Shown here in pieces: positions 8,921 to 17,122 of a stretch of DNA of 64,000 nucleotides; within the stretch, counting starts at the first letter, position 1, and each line of letters starts with the position of its first letter. The translations under genes were made by a program, and so were the position numbers. Under the pieces are notes generated by a model. It was given only the letters and a program-made list of their open reading frames with translations. It had not been told where the DNA came from and ran no database searches. The stretch is from Halogranum rubrum (GTDB taxonomy: Archaea; Halobacteriota; Halobacteria; Halobacteriales; Haloferacaceae). The stretch covers positions 893,058 through 957,057 of the forward strand of contig NZ_FOTC01000001.1 in assembly GCF_900114455.1 (NCBI RefSeq), read 5' to 3'.

Positions 8921-9958
8921 CTAGTCGTCGATGCGACGGACGCCGTCGATTTCGAGGACGAAGTCGGGACCGAACGCCCCAGCAGGCGTCTGATAGCCGA
9001 CCGGTGCGTCGCCGTCGAGGACACGCTGGGTAGCGAGTATCGCCGTCTCGACGGTGAGTTTGTAGGTGTGTGGCGTCCGGAGACGGCTGACCGCCGAGTC
9101 GTAGCCGTCGGCCGCCTCGCCCCACACCCAGACGAACCCGTCTTCGAGTTCCTCGTCGTCCGGGCCGTCGACAGTGCGGTCGACGAGCCACTTCAGCCCC
9201 GACTGGGCGACGTCGCTGTCGAGGACGCCGCCGAACGTCCGCTCGGCTTTGAGGAGCGTCCGAGCGATGCGCGGAAGCGCGGCGTACACCTCGATGTTAG
9301 GGATACCGGTCGTGTAGTAGGCGGTGGCGACGTCACCCCACGGGACGGTAGTCGCCTTCTTTCGCCCGCGTCCGAAGTCGACGGTCCGCGTCTTCCACGC
9401 CGCGGGCACCTGCTTGAGATGGCCTTCGCGGCGCACGACACAACCCTGGCCGAGTCCTTCGACGGCCGTCTTCAACGTTCCCGGCGAGAACGACCCGACG
9501 GCGTCGAAGCCGAGCGAGAGCGTCTTGGCCTCGGGTAGCCGGTCGTGGAGGTGGGCGGCGAGACAGTCGGTCGGGACGACGTCGAAGCCGACGCCGGGCA
9601 TGAGCGTCACGCCCTTCTCGGCGGCAGCCTCGTCCATCCCGTTGAGGCGGGTGAACACGCCCACTTCGCCGGTGATGTCGAGATAGTGGGTGTCCGTCTG
9701 GAGACACGCCTGTGCGAGCGGTGCGGCCGTCTGGGAGAACGGCCCGGCGCAGTTGAGCACGAGGTCGACGTCGTGGAGGCGGTCTGCGGCATCGTCGGCC
9801 TCGAAGATGCGCGCTCGGCAGCCGAGTTCGTCGGTCTGTTCGGTCACTTTCGATGCGGTTCGTCCGGCGAGGATGGGGTTCCAGCCCCGTTCGACCGCCG
9901 CGCGAGCGATGCGGTCGCCGGTGTAGCCGTACGACCCGTAGATGAGGACCTCCGACAT
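8921..9958 (-). CDS. Saccharopine dehydrogenase-like NAD(P)-binding protein
   Basis: The 345-residue protein opens with a Rossmann dinucleotide motif (YGSYGYTGDRIARAA), followed by the characteristic VLNCAGPFSQTAAPLAQACL and HYLDITGE segments of the saccharopine-dehydrogenase/trans-acting enoyl-reductase superfamily (COG3268-type). Some relatives reduce lipid precursors in mycobacteria. In haloarchaea the function is open, and lysine metabolism is unlikely given the architecture. The PGVGFDVVPTDCLA motif near residue 120 is intact. Transcription converges on the PHP gene with no spacer, and a 560-base noncoding region lies upstream. Confidence 0.88.
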   Translation of the reverse strand: MSEVLIYGSYGYTGDRIARAAVERGWNPILAGRTASKVTEQTDELGCRARIFEADDAADRLHDVDLVLNCAGPFSQTAAPLAQACLQTDTHYLDITGEVGVFTRLNGMDEAAAEKGVTLMPGVGFDVVPTDCLAAHLHDRLPEAKTLSLGFDAVGSFSPGTLKTAVEGLGQGCVVRREGHLKQVPAAWKTRTVDFGRGRKKATTVPWGDVATAYYTTGIPNIEVYAALPRIARTLLKAERTFGGVLDSDVAQSGLKWLVDRTVDGPDDEELEDGFVWVWGEAADGYDSAVSRLRTPHTYKLTVETAILATQRVLDGDAPVGYQTPAGAFGPDFVLEIDGVRRIDD

Positions 9959-10212
9959 GGTGGTTAATCGATGTGTCCGGCGGCGAGTCGGTAAACCCTG
10001 CCGGTCTGGGTCGTGAGTGGGTTCCTTCTTCGAGTCACGAGTGAGCTATGAGGTGGATGTGCGTTTACTTCCGGGAACGATACTGCGTCAAGCTTCTCGA
10101 AGGCCCACGCACTCTCGACTCCCGGGTCTCGCTGTGCTCCTCACTCACTTCGTTCGTTCCGGTGCTTACTTCGTCCGGGTTCGTCGAGAGCGCGTCCCCT
10201 TTCAGTCCCACT

Positions 10213-10230
10213 GGAAGAGCAAGCTCTTCC
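10213..10230. repeat. Palindrome GGAAGAGC-AA-GCTCTTCC
   Basis: Two perfect 8-base arms are separated by AA. The core AGAGCAAGCTCT recurs at 10339-10352. The unit could form a tight hairpin or cruciform, or be a binding site for a dimeric protein. Confidence 0.75.
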
Positions 10231-10336
10231 AAGCCCTCGTTCACTCCGCTCACGAGGACACCCGACAGCCTCAGTCCTCCCCAACCTCGCCGTCGGGACA
10301 AGACCCGATGGCTCTCTCGCACGAGTGACTCGCCTC

Positions 10337-10354
10337 GCGAGAGCAAGCTCTCGC
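10337..10354. repeat. Palindrome GCGAGAGC-AA-GCTCTCGC
   Basis: Two perfect 8-base arms around AA share the 12-base core of the palindrome 124 bases to the left. Confidence 0.75.
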
Positions 10355-10520
10355 TGTCCTCCGTTCGTTTTACTCACGGAGACGCCGAGACACGCCGCGA
10401 AGCCACGCGCCGGGGCGGTAGTTTCGTCTCGACGTACTCCGAAACCTCTCTCATCTCCGACTACTCCACGCTCCTGCCGCGGCCACAGCCTTTCAGGTGC
10501 TCCCCCGAGAACGAGCAGGT

Positions 10521-11336
10521 ATGGACGACATGCCACGACTCGGTCTGGGAACGTACGACAACACCGACCGAGAGCAGTGTATCGAGAGCGTGAAGACGGC
10601 CATCGAGATGGGCTATCGCCACGTCGACACCGCGCAGATGTACGACAACGAGGAGTACGTCGGCGAGGGTATCGAGCAAGGGCTGGAGGCCGCAGGTATC
10701 GACCGTGACGAACTCTTCGTCGCGACGAAACTCGACACCGACAACACCGGCCACGACGACGTCGTCGAGACGACGAAAGAGAGTCTCGACCGACTCGGCC
10801 TCGACTACGTCGACCTGATGTACGTCCACTGGCCGACGAACGCCTACGACCCCGAGGAGACCCTGCCCGCGCTCGACGAAGTCGTCGACGAGGGACTCGT
10901 CGACCACGTCGGTCTCTCGAACTTCCGCCCGGACCAGTTGGACGAGGCCCGCGAGATACTCGACACCGACCTCTTCGCCCACCAGGTCGAGATGCACCCG
11001 ATGCTCCCGCAGCGCGAACTCGTCTCCTACGCGCAGGAGCACGACCACTACCTCGTCGCCTACTGTCCCATCGCTCGTGGCGACGTCGCCGACAGCGACC
11101 GGATTCAGGAGATAGCCGAGCGACACGACGCCTCGCCGTATCAGGTGAGTCTCGCGTGGTTGCTCTCGAAGGACAACGTCGCCGCCATCCCGAAGGCGAC
11201 GGGCGAAGAGCACATCCGCGACAACTTCGGCGCACTCGACCTCACGCTCTCCGAGGACGACCTGGCGACCATCGACAACATCGGCGAGCGCGAGCGTATC
11301 GTCGACCCCGACGACGCGCCGTGGAACCAAGCGTAA
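10521..11336 (+). CDS. Aldo/keto reductase
   Basis: The 271-residue protein is a complete aldo/keto reductase, a TIM-barrel NADPH-dependent carbonyl reductase. It shows LGLGTYD near the N-terminus and the catalytic-tyrosine region HVDTAQMYDNEEYVGEGI (Asp and Tyr). The lysine region is FVATKLDTDN, the histidine region is DLMYVHWP, and the cofactor-binding IPKATGEEHIRDNFGALD lies near the C-terminus. The tetrad Asp, Tyr, Lys, His is therefore intact. The closest style is the 2,5-diketogluconate reductase/AKR group; the substrate is unknown. I chose the ATG at 10521 over one 24 bases earlier because the added residues do not match the family. Confidence 0.93.
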   Translation: MDDMPRLGLGTYDNTDREQCIESVKTAIEMGYRHVDTAQMYDNEEYVGEGIEQGLEAAGIDRDELFVATKLDTDNTGHDDVVETTKESLDRLGLDYVDLMYVHWPTNAYDPEETLPALDEVVDEGLVDHVGLSNFRPDQLDEAREILDTDLFAHQVEMHPMLPQRELVSYAQEHDHYLVAYCPIARGDVADSDRIQEIAERHDASPYQVSLAWLLSKDNVAAIPKATGEEHIRDNFGALDLTLSEDDLATIDNIGERERIVDPDDAPWNQA

Positions 11337-11381
11337 GAACCTGAACGCCACGGTTATCGGGCGACGTCTCGTAGGCAGACT

Positions 11382-11657
11382 ATGACTCTCCTCGAAGCGG
11401 TTTTCGTCTTCGTCGTCGGCTACGTGAGTGGCACCGTCACCCGCTGGTTCGCGGGACTCGCGGCCGTCGCCGCACTTCTGTTGGCCATCTTGGGGCTTGC
11501 CGCCCCGGCATCCTTCTTCGACTTGCTCGAACCAGTGGTCGACATCTACACGGGTAACGAACTGCTGTTCCTCTCGGGGTTCCTGTTCGCCATCAGCAAG
11601 GTACGACACAGCAGTCGAGCGCGAGCGAGTGGTTGGCGACGAGAGAGTAACCCCTGA
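11382..11657 (+). CDS. Small two-TM membrane protein
   Basis: The product is 91 residues with hydrophobic segments at about 3-18 and 24-41, then a third apolar stretch (ELLFLSGFLFAIS) and a basic tail. A GTTATCG box lies about 28 bases before the ATG, supporting expression. I do not recognise a family. It stands alone between the aldo/keto reductase and a lipoprotein on the same strand. Confidence 0.6.
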   Translation: MTLLEAVFVFVVGYVSGTVTRWFAGLAAVAALLLAILGLAAPASFFDLLEPVVDIYTGNELLFLSGFLFAISKVRHSSRARASGWRRESNP

Positions 11658-11695
11658 GACGGGGGCGATAGTTTCACACCGAGATGAAGACACAA

Positions 11696-11704
11696 AATAC
11701 TTAT
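11696..11704 (+). promoter_or_regulatory. TATA-like box AATACTTAT of the lipoprotein gene
   Basis: The element is centred about 27 bases before the ATG at 11727, the spacing expected for a leaderless haloarchaeal transcript. Confidence 0.6.
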
Positions 11705-11726
11705 CAGCAACGGGACACCTGCCCGT

Positions 11727-12290
11727 ATGAACCGCCGTTCGTACGTCGTTCTCGCCGGGTCCCTCCTCACTGCTGGCTGTACAGGGTCGAGTCCGACCGA
11801 CGCGTCTTCGAATACGTCGACGAGGAACTCGACGACTTCGACGAACTCGACGCAAACCGGCGCGTCGACGTCAGCCCAGTCGCTGAAGACGGCCGCCATC
11901 GGGTCGGAGTCCGACCTCCCGGAGAACGTCAACGACCGGACGATACAGCTCTTCGGGTCCAAAGACGCGGTCACCATCGTCGTCTCGAAGGCCGATAGCG
12001 ACGAATTCGAGGAACGCTACGACGTCCCGGCGAACACGAACTTCAGACTCGACGTCTTTGTCCCGGCCGACTACACGGTGATGGTCCAAGCGACCGAGGG
12101 TCGGTCGAAGACGGTCGAGGTCACGGAAGACTCGTTCACCTGCACCTCGTCGATAACCAACGTCTACGTCCCCGAGTCGGAATCGATTCGCGTGGTCGAA
12201 CACGACCCCGAAGCGTCGTGTGACGACACGGGTACCGACGCCGCAGCGAACGGAACCGCGACGACGACGGTGACCACTACTCCGAAGTAG
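11727..12290 (+). CDS. Secreted lipoprotein with Ser/Thr-rich linker
   Basis: The 187-residue protein begins MNRRSYVVLAGSLLTAGC, a lipoprotein signal with lipobox LTAGC, followed by about 35 residues of Ser/Thr/Asn-rich linker (probable glycosylation area) and a small beta-rich domain (FRLDVFVPADYTVMVQATEG). Two cysteines (in FTCTS and ASCDD) could form a disulfide. The end is again Thr-rich. No family is recognised; a surface-anchored binding protein is the most that can be said. Confidence 0.75.
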   Translation: MNRRSYVVLAGSLLTAGCTGSSPTDASSNTSTRNSTTSTNSTQTGASTSAQSLKTAAIGSESDLPENVNDRTIQLFGSKDAVTIVVSKADSDEFEERYDVPANTNFRLDVFVPADYTVMVQATEGRSKTVEVTEDSFTCTSSITNVYVPESESIRVVEHDPEASCDDTGTDAAANGTATTTVTTTPK

Positions 12291-12382
12291 CCGACGGTCA
12301 GAAACCAGCAGACTGCGCCGCGAAAATGAATCGAAGAGAGACCACGTCGAGAGCGTGTTTCCGCTCTAATGCGCCGCCGAGA

Positions 12383-15076
12383 TTAGCCGGTGTTCTTCAT
12401 CCCGGCCGCGATTCCTTTCACCGTCAGCCGAAGCGTCTTCTCCTCGGCGGGCGTCCGGTGGGTCTGGGCGAGCAGATGCGTCTGTAGCAGGTTCAGCGGG
12501 TCGACGTAGGGGTTACGTCGGCGCAGACTGTCACCGAGCCAATCGCGCTTCAAGAGGCGGTTACGGTCCGACACGTCCAACACGAGTTCGACCCCGCTCT
12601 CGTACTCTTCGGAGACGCGAGGGAAGAACTGCTCGCGGAGGTCCTCGTCTGCGAGGTCCGCGTACTCCGCGGTGATTTCGAGGTCGGTCCGCGCCAGCGA
12701 CAGCGCCGCGTTGTCGAGCGTCGTTCGGAAGAACGGCCACTCCTGATACATCTCCTTCAGCAGTTCGCGGTCGCCGCCGTCGTCGAGGTACGCCTCCATC
12801 CCCGAGGCCAGCGAGTACCAGCCGGGGAGGATACACCGCGACTGCGTCCACGAGAACACCCACGGGATGGCACGCAGGTCCTCGACGGTTCGCTCGCCGC
12901 TTCGGGAGGCGGGCCGCGACCCGAGGTTGAGGTTCTCGATGACCGTGATAGGTGTCGCCTGCTCGAAGTAGGAGACGAAGCCGTCGGTGTTGAGCAGGTC
13001 ACGATACTCCTCGCGCGCCGCCGCGCACATCGTGTCCATCGCGTCGACCCACTCCTCGGGGACGTGTTCTTCGGGTTCGAGCAGCGCGTTGTGCCGCGAG
13101 CGAATCTGCGCGTCGAGCATCTGTTCGAGGTTGCGCTCGGCGATTCGCGTGTTGCCGTACTTCTCGGCGATGGCCTCACCCTGTTCGGTGAACTTGATCT
13201 GCCCCGTCACTGTCTCGTTCGGGAGCGCGAGCATCGCCTGATTCATCGGGCCGCCACCGCGTGAGATGGACCCGCCACGCCCGTGGAACAGACGCATCGT
13301 CACGTCGTGGTCGTCGGTGATGTCCGCGAGTCGACGCTGGTTCTTGTAGAGGTCCCAGTTGGCGGCGAGCACGCCGTTCTCCTTGTTCGAGTCGGAGTAG
13401 CCGAGCATGATCTCCTGGACGCCGTTGCGGACTTCGAGCACCTGCGAGTAGGCCTCGTTCTCGAACAGCGTCCCCATGATGCGGCGCGCGCCGTTGAGCG
13501 CCGACTCGGTTTCGAGCAGCGGGACGATGTCCAGTCCACAGTGGTCGGGAAGGGAGACGACGCCCGCCTGGTCGGCGAGGAACAGCACTTCGAGGACGTG
13601 ACTCGGCTCCTCGGTCATCGAGATGGCGTAGGTGTCGATAGCACCGACACCGTACTCGCGCTGCCAGTCGGCGAGTTTGGCGAACCGCGTGAGGACGCGT
13701 TTCGTGTCGTCGGAGACGTCACCGGGCGATTCGAGGTCGAGAACTGGCTCTTCTTGCAGTACGGCGTCGGTCAGGAGGTCGACGCGCTCGTCCTCGTCGA
13801 GGCTCTGGTAGTCGAACCCCTCCTGTTCGAGCGCCTCGTGAATCGCCTGCGTGTGCATCTCGCGGTGGTCTCGGAGGTCGAGACTCGCGAGCGAGAAGCC
13901 GAAGGTGTCGACCTGTCGAATCAGCGGTTCGACGAACGCGTCTGCGACCTTGCCTGCGCCGTTGCGTTCCAGACTCTCTGCGATGGCTTCGAGGTCGTCG
14001 ATGAGTCTCTCGTGGTCTTCGTAGCCACCCGGACGCACGTCCTCGATGCGGTCGAGTCGTTCACGCATCAGCTTCAGTTTCTGGCGATACGGCTCGTCGG
14101 GGTAGCGCTCCTCGGCCTCGTCGGCGACGACCGGAAGTCGCTCGCGGTCGTCCGCCAACGACTCGGCGAACGCCTTGCCGGTCTCGATTCGGCTACCGTC
14201 TTGACTCAGCACACCGGAGAGTCGCTTGAGAGCCGTCCGGTACTTCCCGAGCACCACCGCACGCTGTCGTTCGAGCGTCTCCGTCGTCACCTCGGGTGTG
14301 ACGAACGGGTTGCCGTCGCGGTCACTGCCGGCCCACGACCGGAACTCGAACAGTTTCGGGACGTCGACGTTCGGATACTCCTCGGAGACGATCTCCTCTA
14401 ACTCGCTGTAGACTTCGCCGACGACGTCGAACAGCGTGTTCTCGAGGTACCACTGGACGTTTCGAGCCTCGTCGGTCGGTTCCGGTCGGCGATTGCGGAC
14501 CTGCGGGGTCTGCCAGAGACTCGTGACTTCGGCGTCGACGCGGGTCCAGACGTGTCCCTCCTCGCGGTCGGTCATCCGCCGCTCGTCGAGCGTTTCCAGG
14601 TCGTCGGCGATGGAGCGAAGCTTCGCCTTCACCGTCTTCCGACGGGCCTCCGTCGGGTGTGCGGTGAACGTTGGCTCGATGAGCACGTCGTCGAGGACCC
14701 CCTGTACGGTCTCGCTGTCGGCGTCGTCCGCTGCCAACTCGGCGATGGTCTCGTCGAGGCTGTCTTCGAGGGTTCCCTCCTGGGAACTCGTGCGGACGGC
14801 CCGGACGCGCTCGCGCTCTTCGGCGAGATTGATGAGTTCGAAGTAGGTCGTGAACGCGCGAGCGACGACGCTCTCGCGCTCGGGTTGAATCGATTCGAGA
14901 ACGTCGTGTAGTGGCTGTCGACTGGGTGCGGACCCGTCGCGGTAGGCGATCGCTGCCGTCCGCAGGTCCTCTACTGTCTCGAAGTCGGCAGTCGACGTCT
15001 GCGATTCGAGGACGGTACCCAGAAGCGCCCCTAGTTCGCGGACGTCTTGTCTGACGTTCCGGTTGTGGAGCTTCAT
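12383..15076 (-). CDS. ppc: Phosphoenolpyruvate carboxylase
   Basis: About 897 residues form a full-length bacterial-type PEP carboxylase, which makes oxaloacetate from PEP and bicarbonate to refill the TCA cycle. The catalytic histidine region FTAHPTEARR is at about residues 138-147, and GSDRDGNPFVTP follows near residue 250. The MLGYSDSNKENG motif is near 555, the GRGGSISRGGGP motif near 600, and the C-terminus ends KNTG as usual. The start was set at the ATG at 15076, because a TTTTATC box is centred about 27 bases upstream and the extra 12 residues of a longer frame would include that box. Confidence 0.97.
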   Translation of the reverse strand: MKLHNRNVRQDVRELGALLGTVLESQTSTADFETVEDLRTAAIAYRDGSAPSRQPLHDVLESIQPERESVVARAFTTYFELINLAEERERVRAVRTSSQEGTLEDSLDETIAELAADDADSETVQGVLDDVLIEPTFTAHPTEARRKTVKAKLRSIADDLETLDERRMTDREEGHVWTRVDAEVTSLWQTPQVRNRRPEPTDEARNVQWYLENTLFDVVGEVYSELEEIVSEEYPNVDVPKLFEFRSWAGSDRDGNPFVTPEVTTETLERQRAVVLGKYRTALKRLSGVLSQDGSRIETGKAFAESLADDRERLPVVADEAEERYPDEPYRQKLKLMRERLDRIEDVRPGGYEDHERLIDDLEAIAESLERNGAGKVADAFVEPLIRQVDTFGFSLASLDLRDHREMHTQAIHEALEQEGFDYQSLDEDERVDLLTDAVLQEEPVLDLESPGDVSDDTKRVLTRFAKLADWQREYGVGAIDTYAISMTEEPSHVLEVLFLADQAGVVSLPDHCGLDIVPLLETESALNGARRIMGTLFENEAYSQVLEVRNGVQEIMLGYSDSNKENGVLAANWDLYKNQRRLADITDDHDVTMRLFHGRGGSISRGGGPMNQAMLALPNETVTGQIKFTEQGEAIAEKYGNTRIAERNLEQMLDAQIRSRHNALLEPEEHVPEEWVDAMDTMCAAAREEYRDLLNTDGFVSYFEQATPITVIENLNLGSRPASRSGERTVEDLRAIPWVFSWTQSRCILPGWYSLASGMEAYLDDGGDRELLKEMYQEWPFFRTTLDNAALSLARTDLEITAEYADLADEDLREQFFPRVSEEYESGVELVLDVSDRNRLLKRDWLGDSLRRRNPYVDPLNLLQTHLLAQTHRTPAEEKTLRLTVKGIAAGMKNTG

Positions 15077-15099
15077 ACTCGTGACTACTGTTGGCATGT

Positions 15100-15106
15100 G
15101 ATAAAA
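15100..15106 (-). promoter_or_regulatory. TATA-like box TTTTATC of ppc
   Basis: Centred about 27 bases upstream of the ppc ATG. It fixes that start and indicates a leaderless mRNA. Confidence 0.65.
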
Positions 15107-15500
15107 GGACACGACTCGTTTCGAAAAATTGCCTCTGAGGCGAGTAAATCGTTAATGAACGTTCGTCGCGCTCGGCACGACGCGGCGGCCCACTGGGTCG
15201 GAGAGACAGAGAAGGGGCCGCGACAGGGGGGTAACTGTCGCGGCCACGGCTGTGACTGCAGACGATGGCTCGTTGGATGACAGGCTGTGTAGCGTAGCGG
15301 AACGGTAGTCTCGCGGGTGGTGGCGACTCCCTTCCGACGCCAGTTGGTCGCTCTCGGCGGACTGATAAATAGCTCGCTAAGTGAACTATATAGCACTCCG
15401 GTCCGCTCGCTCGGGCGGGCGTTCCACAGACGAAGATACCCCGTAAGCGTACCGCTAGCAGGGAATTTCGACCCGGCGAACGACCGCTCACTTCGTCACT
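15107..15500. other. 394-base intergenic region between ppc and the Rieske gene
   Basis: No gene is supported. It contains a strong 10-base inverted repeat (15216-15245) and AT-rich patches (GATAAATAGC, CTATATAGC near 15362-15392). The middle has mixed GC without halophilic coding character. Confidence 0.6.
15216..15245. repeat. Perfect 10-bp inverted repeat with 10-nt loop
   Basis: GGCCGCGACA pairs perfectly with TGTCGCGGCC around a loop of GGGGGGTAAC. The stem is very GC-rich and would be stable in high salt. It has no following T-run, so it is not a standard intrinsic terminator; it could be part of a small RNA or a protein-binding site. Confidence 0.75.
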
Positions 15501-15510
15501 CTTTTTACCA
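15501..15510 (+). promoter_or_regulatory. TATA-like box CTTTTTACCA of the Rieske gene
   Basis: Lies about 25 bases before the ATG at 15530, within the usual range for leaderless genes. Confidence 0.55.
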
Positions 15511-15529
15511 GTCGCTCCAAGCATCAGTC

Positions 15530-16378
15530 ATGAGCAACGACGACAAGTACCCGACCGAATCTGGTCGGCGGCGGTTCGTCAAGGGCGTCGTCGGGGGCGC
15601 GGCGCTCGCTGGCGTCGGCACCACTGGCGCGGTCGCCGTCAACAGCGCGACCACCTCCTCCGGTGCCGGTGGTGGGTCGACGCAGGCGATGGCTATCGAG
15701 AACACCGGTGGGCCCGCACCGCGTGGCATGCCGCAAATCCCCGTCGAAATCGACTCCGACGGCAACATCAAGGGCGTCTGGCCCGAGGTCCAAGAGGTGA
15801 CCGAGAGTGGGGTCACGTTCCAAGTCGCCGAGACCGAGAACTACAACGGCAGCGACGTCACCTACTCCTCCGAGTGGTTCCAGTACTGCGGTGTCGAATC
15901 GTACGAGGGAATCAAGCCTGACTACGAGAGCGAGAACTTCTTCCACTCTGGCGCGAACCCGGCCTACACGTGGCAACAGGACACCTACAGCGAGGGCGAC
16001 ACGCTCAACATCTCGGACTTCGAGGACTACCGAAGTTGGGGTAACGGTATCGGTGAGTCCGGCCTCGGCAAGCCAGCAACCGGGACGTGGCGCTCGCAGG
16101 ACTCCGAAGACACCATCCCGATTCAGGTCATCCGAAGTCCGCTCATCGAAGAGGCCGCGCAGAACGACCCGTGGCTCCAAGCGTCGACGTCACAGGGCGT
16201 CATCGCGTGGCTCAACAAGTGTACCCACTTCTGCTGTGTTCCCGGCTACAAACAGGCCGCAGACGCCGCGAAGTTCAACGCCGAGAACGACGTCTACTGT
16301 CAGTGTCACCAGTCGGTGTACAACCCGTTCAGCGTCGTCGAGACGCTCTTCGTCGCCCGTCCGCGCCCCGAAGAGTAG
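15530..16378 (+). CDS. Tat-exported Rieske [2Fe-2S] protein
   Basis: The 282-residue protein has a twin-arginine signal (GRRRFVKGVVGGAALAGVG) that also serves as a membrane anchor, as in Rieske subunits of cytochrome bc complexes. The cluster motifs are CTHFCC (C231, H233, C236) and CQCH (C257, C259, H260), giving two Cys and two His ligands and a Cys-Cys disulfide pair. The first motif has FC in place of the usual LG, a variant I associate with haloarchaeal Rieske proteins. No cytochrome b gene is adjacent, so its electron-transfer partner is encoded elsewhere. Confidence 0.92.
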   Translation: MSNDDKYPTESGRRRFVKGVVGGAALAGVGTTGAVAVNSATTSSGAGGGSTQAMAIENTGGPAPRGMPQIPVEIDSDGNIKGVWPEVQEVTESGVTFQVAETENYNGSDVTYSSEWFQYCGVESYEGIKPDYESENFFHSGANPAYTWQQDTYSEGDTLNISDFEDYRSWGNGIGESGLGKPATGTWRSQDSEDTIPIQVIRSPLIEEAAQNDPWLQASTSQGVIAWLNKCTHFCCVPGYKQAADAAKFNAENDVYCQCHQSVYNPFSVVETLFVARPRPEE

Positions 16379-16434
16379 ACGACCGGACCGAAGAGACGAC
16401 ATCGTTTTTCACCGCGTCGCCCGGTAGTAGACGT

Positions 16435-16743
16435 ATGGACGACGCCTTCCAGACCGAACTCGATGCTGCACGTGACCTACTCGACGACGACAGTCTGACC
16501 GCCTTCCACGTCGGTGTGGTCCGCGACGGCGTGGAGATAGACACCACGTACTCTTACAGAACCGACGACAGTGACGGCGATGGAGAACACGAAGGGTTGC
16601 AGGCGCTCTCGCTTCTCGCCACCCACCTCCGCATTGTCGCCGACGAGGCCGGTGTCGACTACGAAACCGTGGCTACCGACGCGGTGACGCTCGCGACACA
16701 GGTCGAAGAAGCACCGACCGACGAGACCGGAGAACGGGAGTAA
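16435..16743 (+). CDS. Small acidic haloarchaeal protein, unknown
   Basis: The 102-residue protein is acidic and predicted mostly helical, with a central DDSDGDGEHEG loop and no cysteines or signal peptide. A GTTTTTC box lies about 28 bases before the ATG, supporting expression. It follows the Rieske gene by 56 bases but with its own promoter. No family is recognised. Confidence 0.65.
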   Translation: MDDAFQTELDAARDLLDDDSLTAFHVGVVRDGVEIDTTYSYRTDDSDGDGEHEGLQALSLLATHLRIVADEAGVDYETVATDAVTLATQVEEAPTDETGERE

Positions 16744-16841
16744 CCACAGTCGAGGACGTTCGCAGAGCCATACAGCCGATACGGCCGTCTTCACGACAGC
16801 GGACACTAACTCTTTTCACGACGACGACGGGTGACTCTCCC

Positions 16842-17117
16842 TCACCCGCCGCTGACCGGCGGGAACAGCGCGAGTTCGTCCCCGCCGTCGAGGACCGTCT
16901 CCAGTCCGTCGTCGGCGAACACGTTCTCGCCGTTTCGGAGGACGTTGATGTGGTCTCGGAGGTCTCCGTCGTCGTCGAGGACGCGGTCGGCGAGCGGCGG
17001 ATGTGCCGACAACAGTTCGTCGAGGGCGTCGCCGACGGTGTCGCCCGCGTCGGCGTCGACAGAGACGTGCCGGTCGCCGGCGAGTTCTGCGAGGTCCGCA
17101 AACAGCTTCCACTCCAT
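16842..17117 (-). CDS. Ubiquitin-like MoaD/SAMP protein with C-terminal GG
   Basis: The 91-residue protein has a beta-grasp MoaD fold (MEWKLFADLAELAG opening, HINVLRNGENV middle) and ends ALFPPVSGG. The terminal Gly-Gly is the feature that lets E1-like UbaA adenylate such proteins, either to make a thiocarboxylate for molybdopterin/2-thiouridine synthesis or to attach the protein to lysines (sampylation). It starts five bases after the RCK_C gene stop, so it belongs to the potassium-regulator operon, an unusual place for a SAMP. A second MoaD/SAMP lies at 58902-59180. Confidence 0.88.
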   Translation of the reverse strand: MEWKLFADLAELAGDRHVSVDADAGDTVGDALDELLSAHPPLADRVLDDDGDLRDHINVLRNGENVFADDGLETVLDGGDELALFPPVSGG

Positions 17118-17122
17118 ATCAG

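Larger units (their letters stand above)
9959..10520. other. 562-base noncoding region rich in short palindromes
   Basis: No convincing gene is present. The region is dense in simple words such as TCACTCACTTCGTTCGTTCC, CTCACGAGGA and TCGCTGTCCTCCGTTCG. It contains GGAAGAGC-AA-GCTCTTCC at 10213-10230, GCGAGAGC-AA-GCTCTCGC at 10337-10354 and a hairpin CCTCGT...ACGAGG at 10235-10257. Frames through it have unhalophilic, basic or Ser/Arg-rich translations. The promoters of the flanking genes must lie at its two ends. Confidence 0.7.

Noticed and set aside
10141-11235. 364-codon minus-strand frame covering the palindrome-rich region and part of the aldo/keto reductase
   Set aside because: Arg-rich translation with no motifs; overlaps a well-supported enzyme on the other strand.
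13283-14401. 372-codon plus-strand frame opposite ppc
   Set aside because: Antisense to conserved PEP carboxylase; lacks motifs and promoter.
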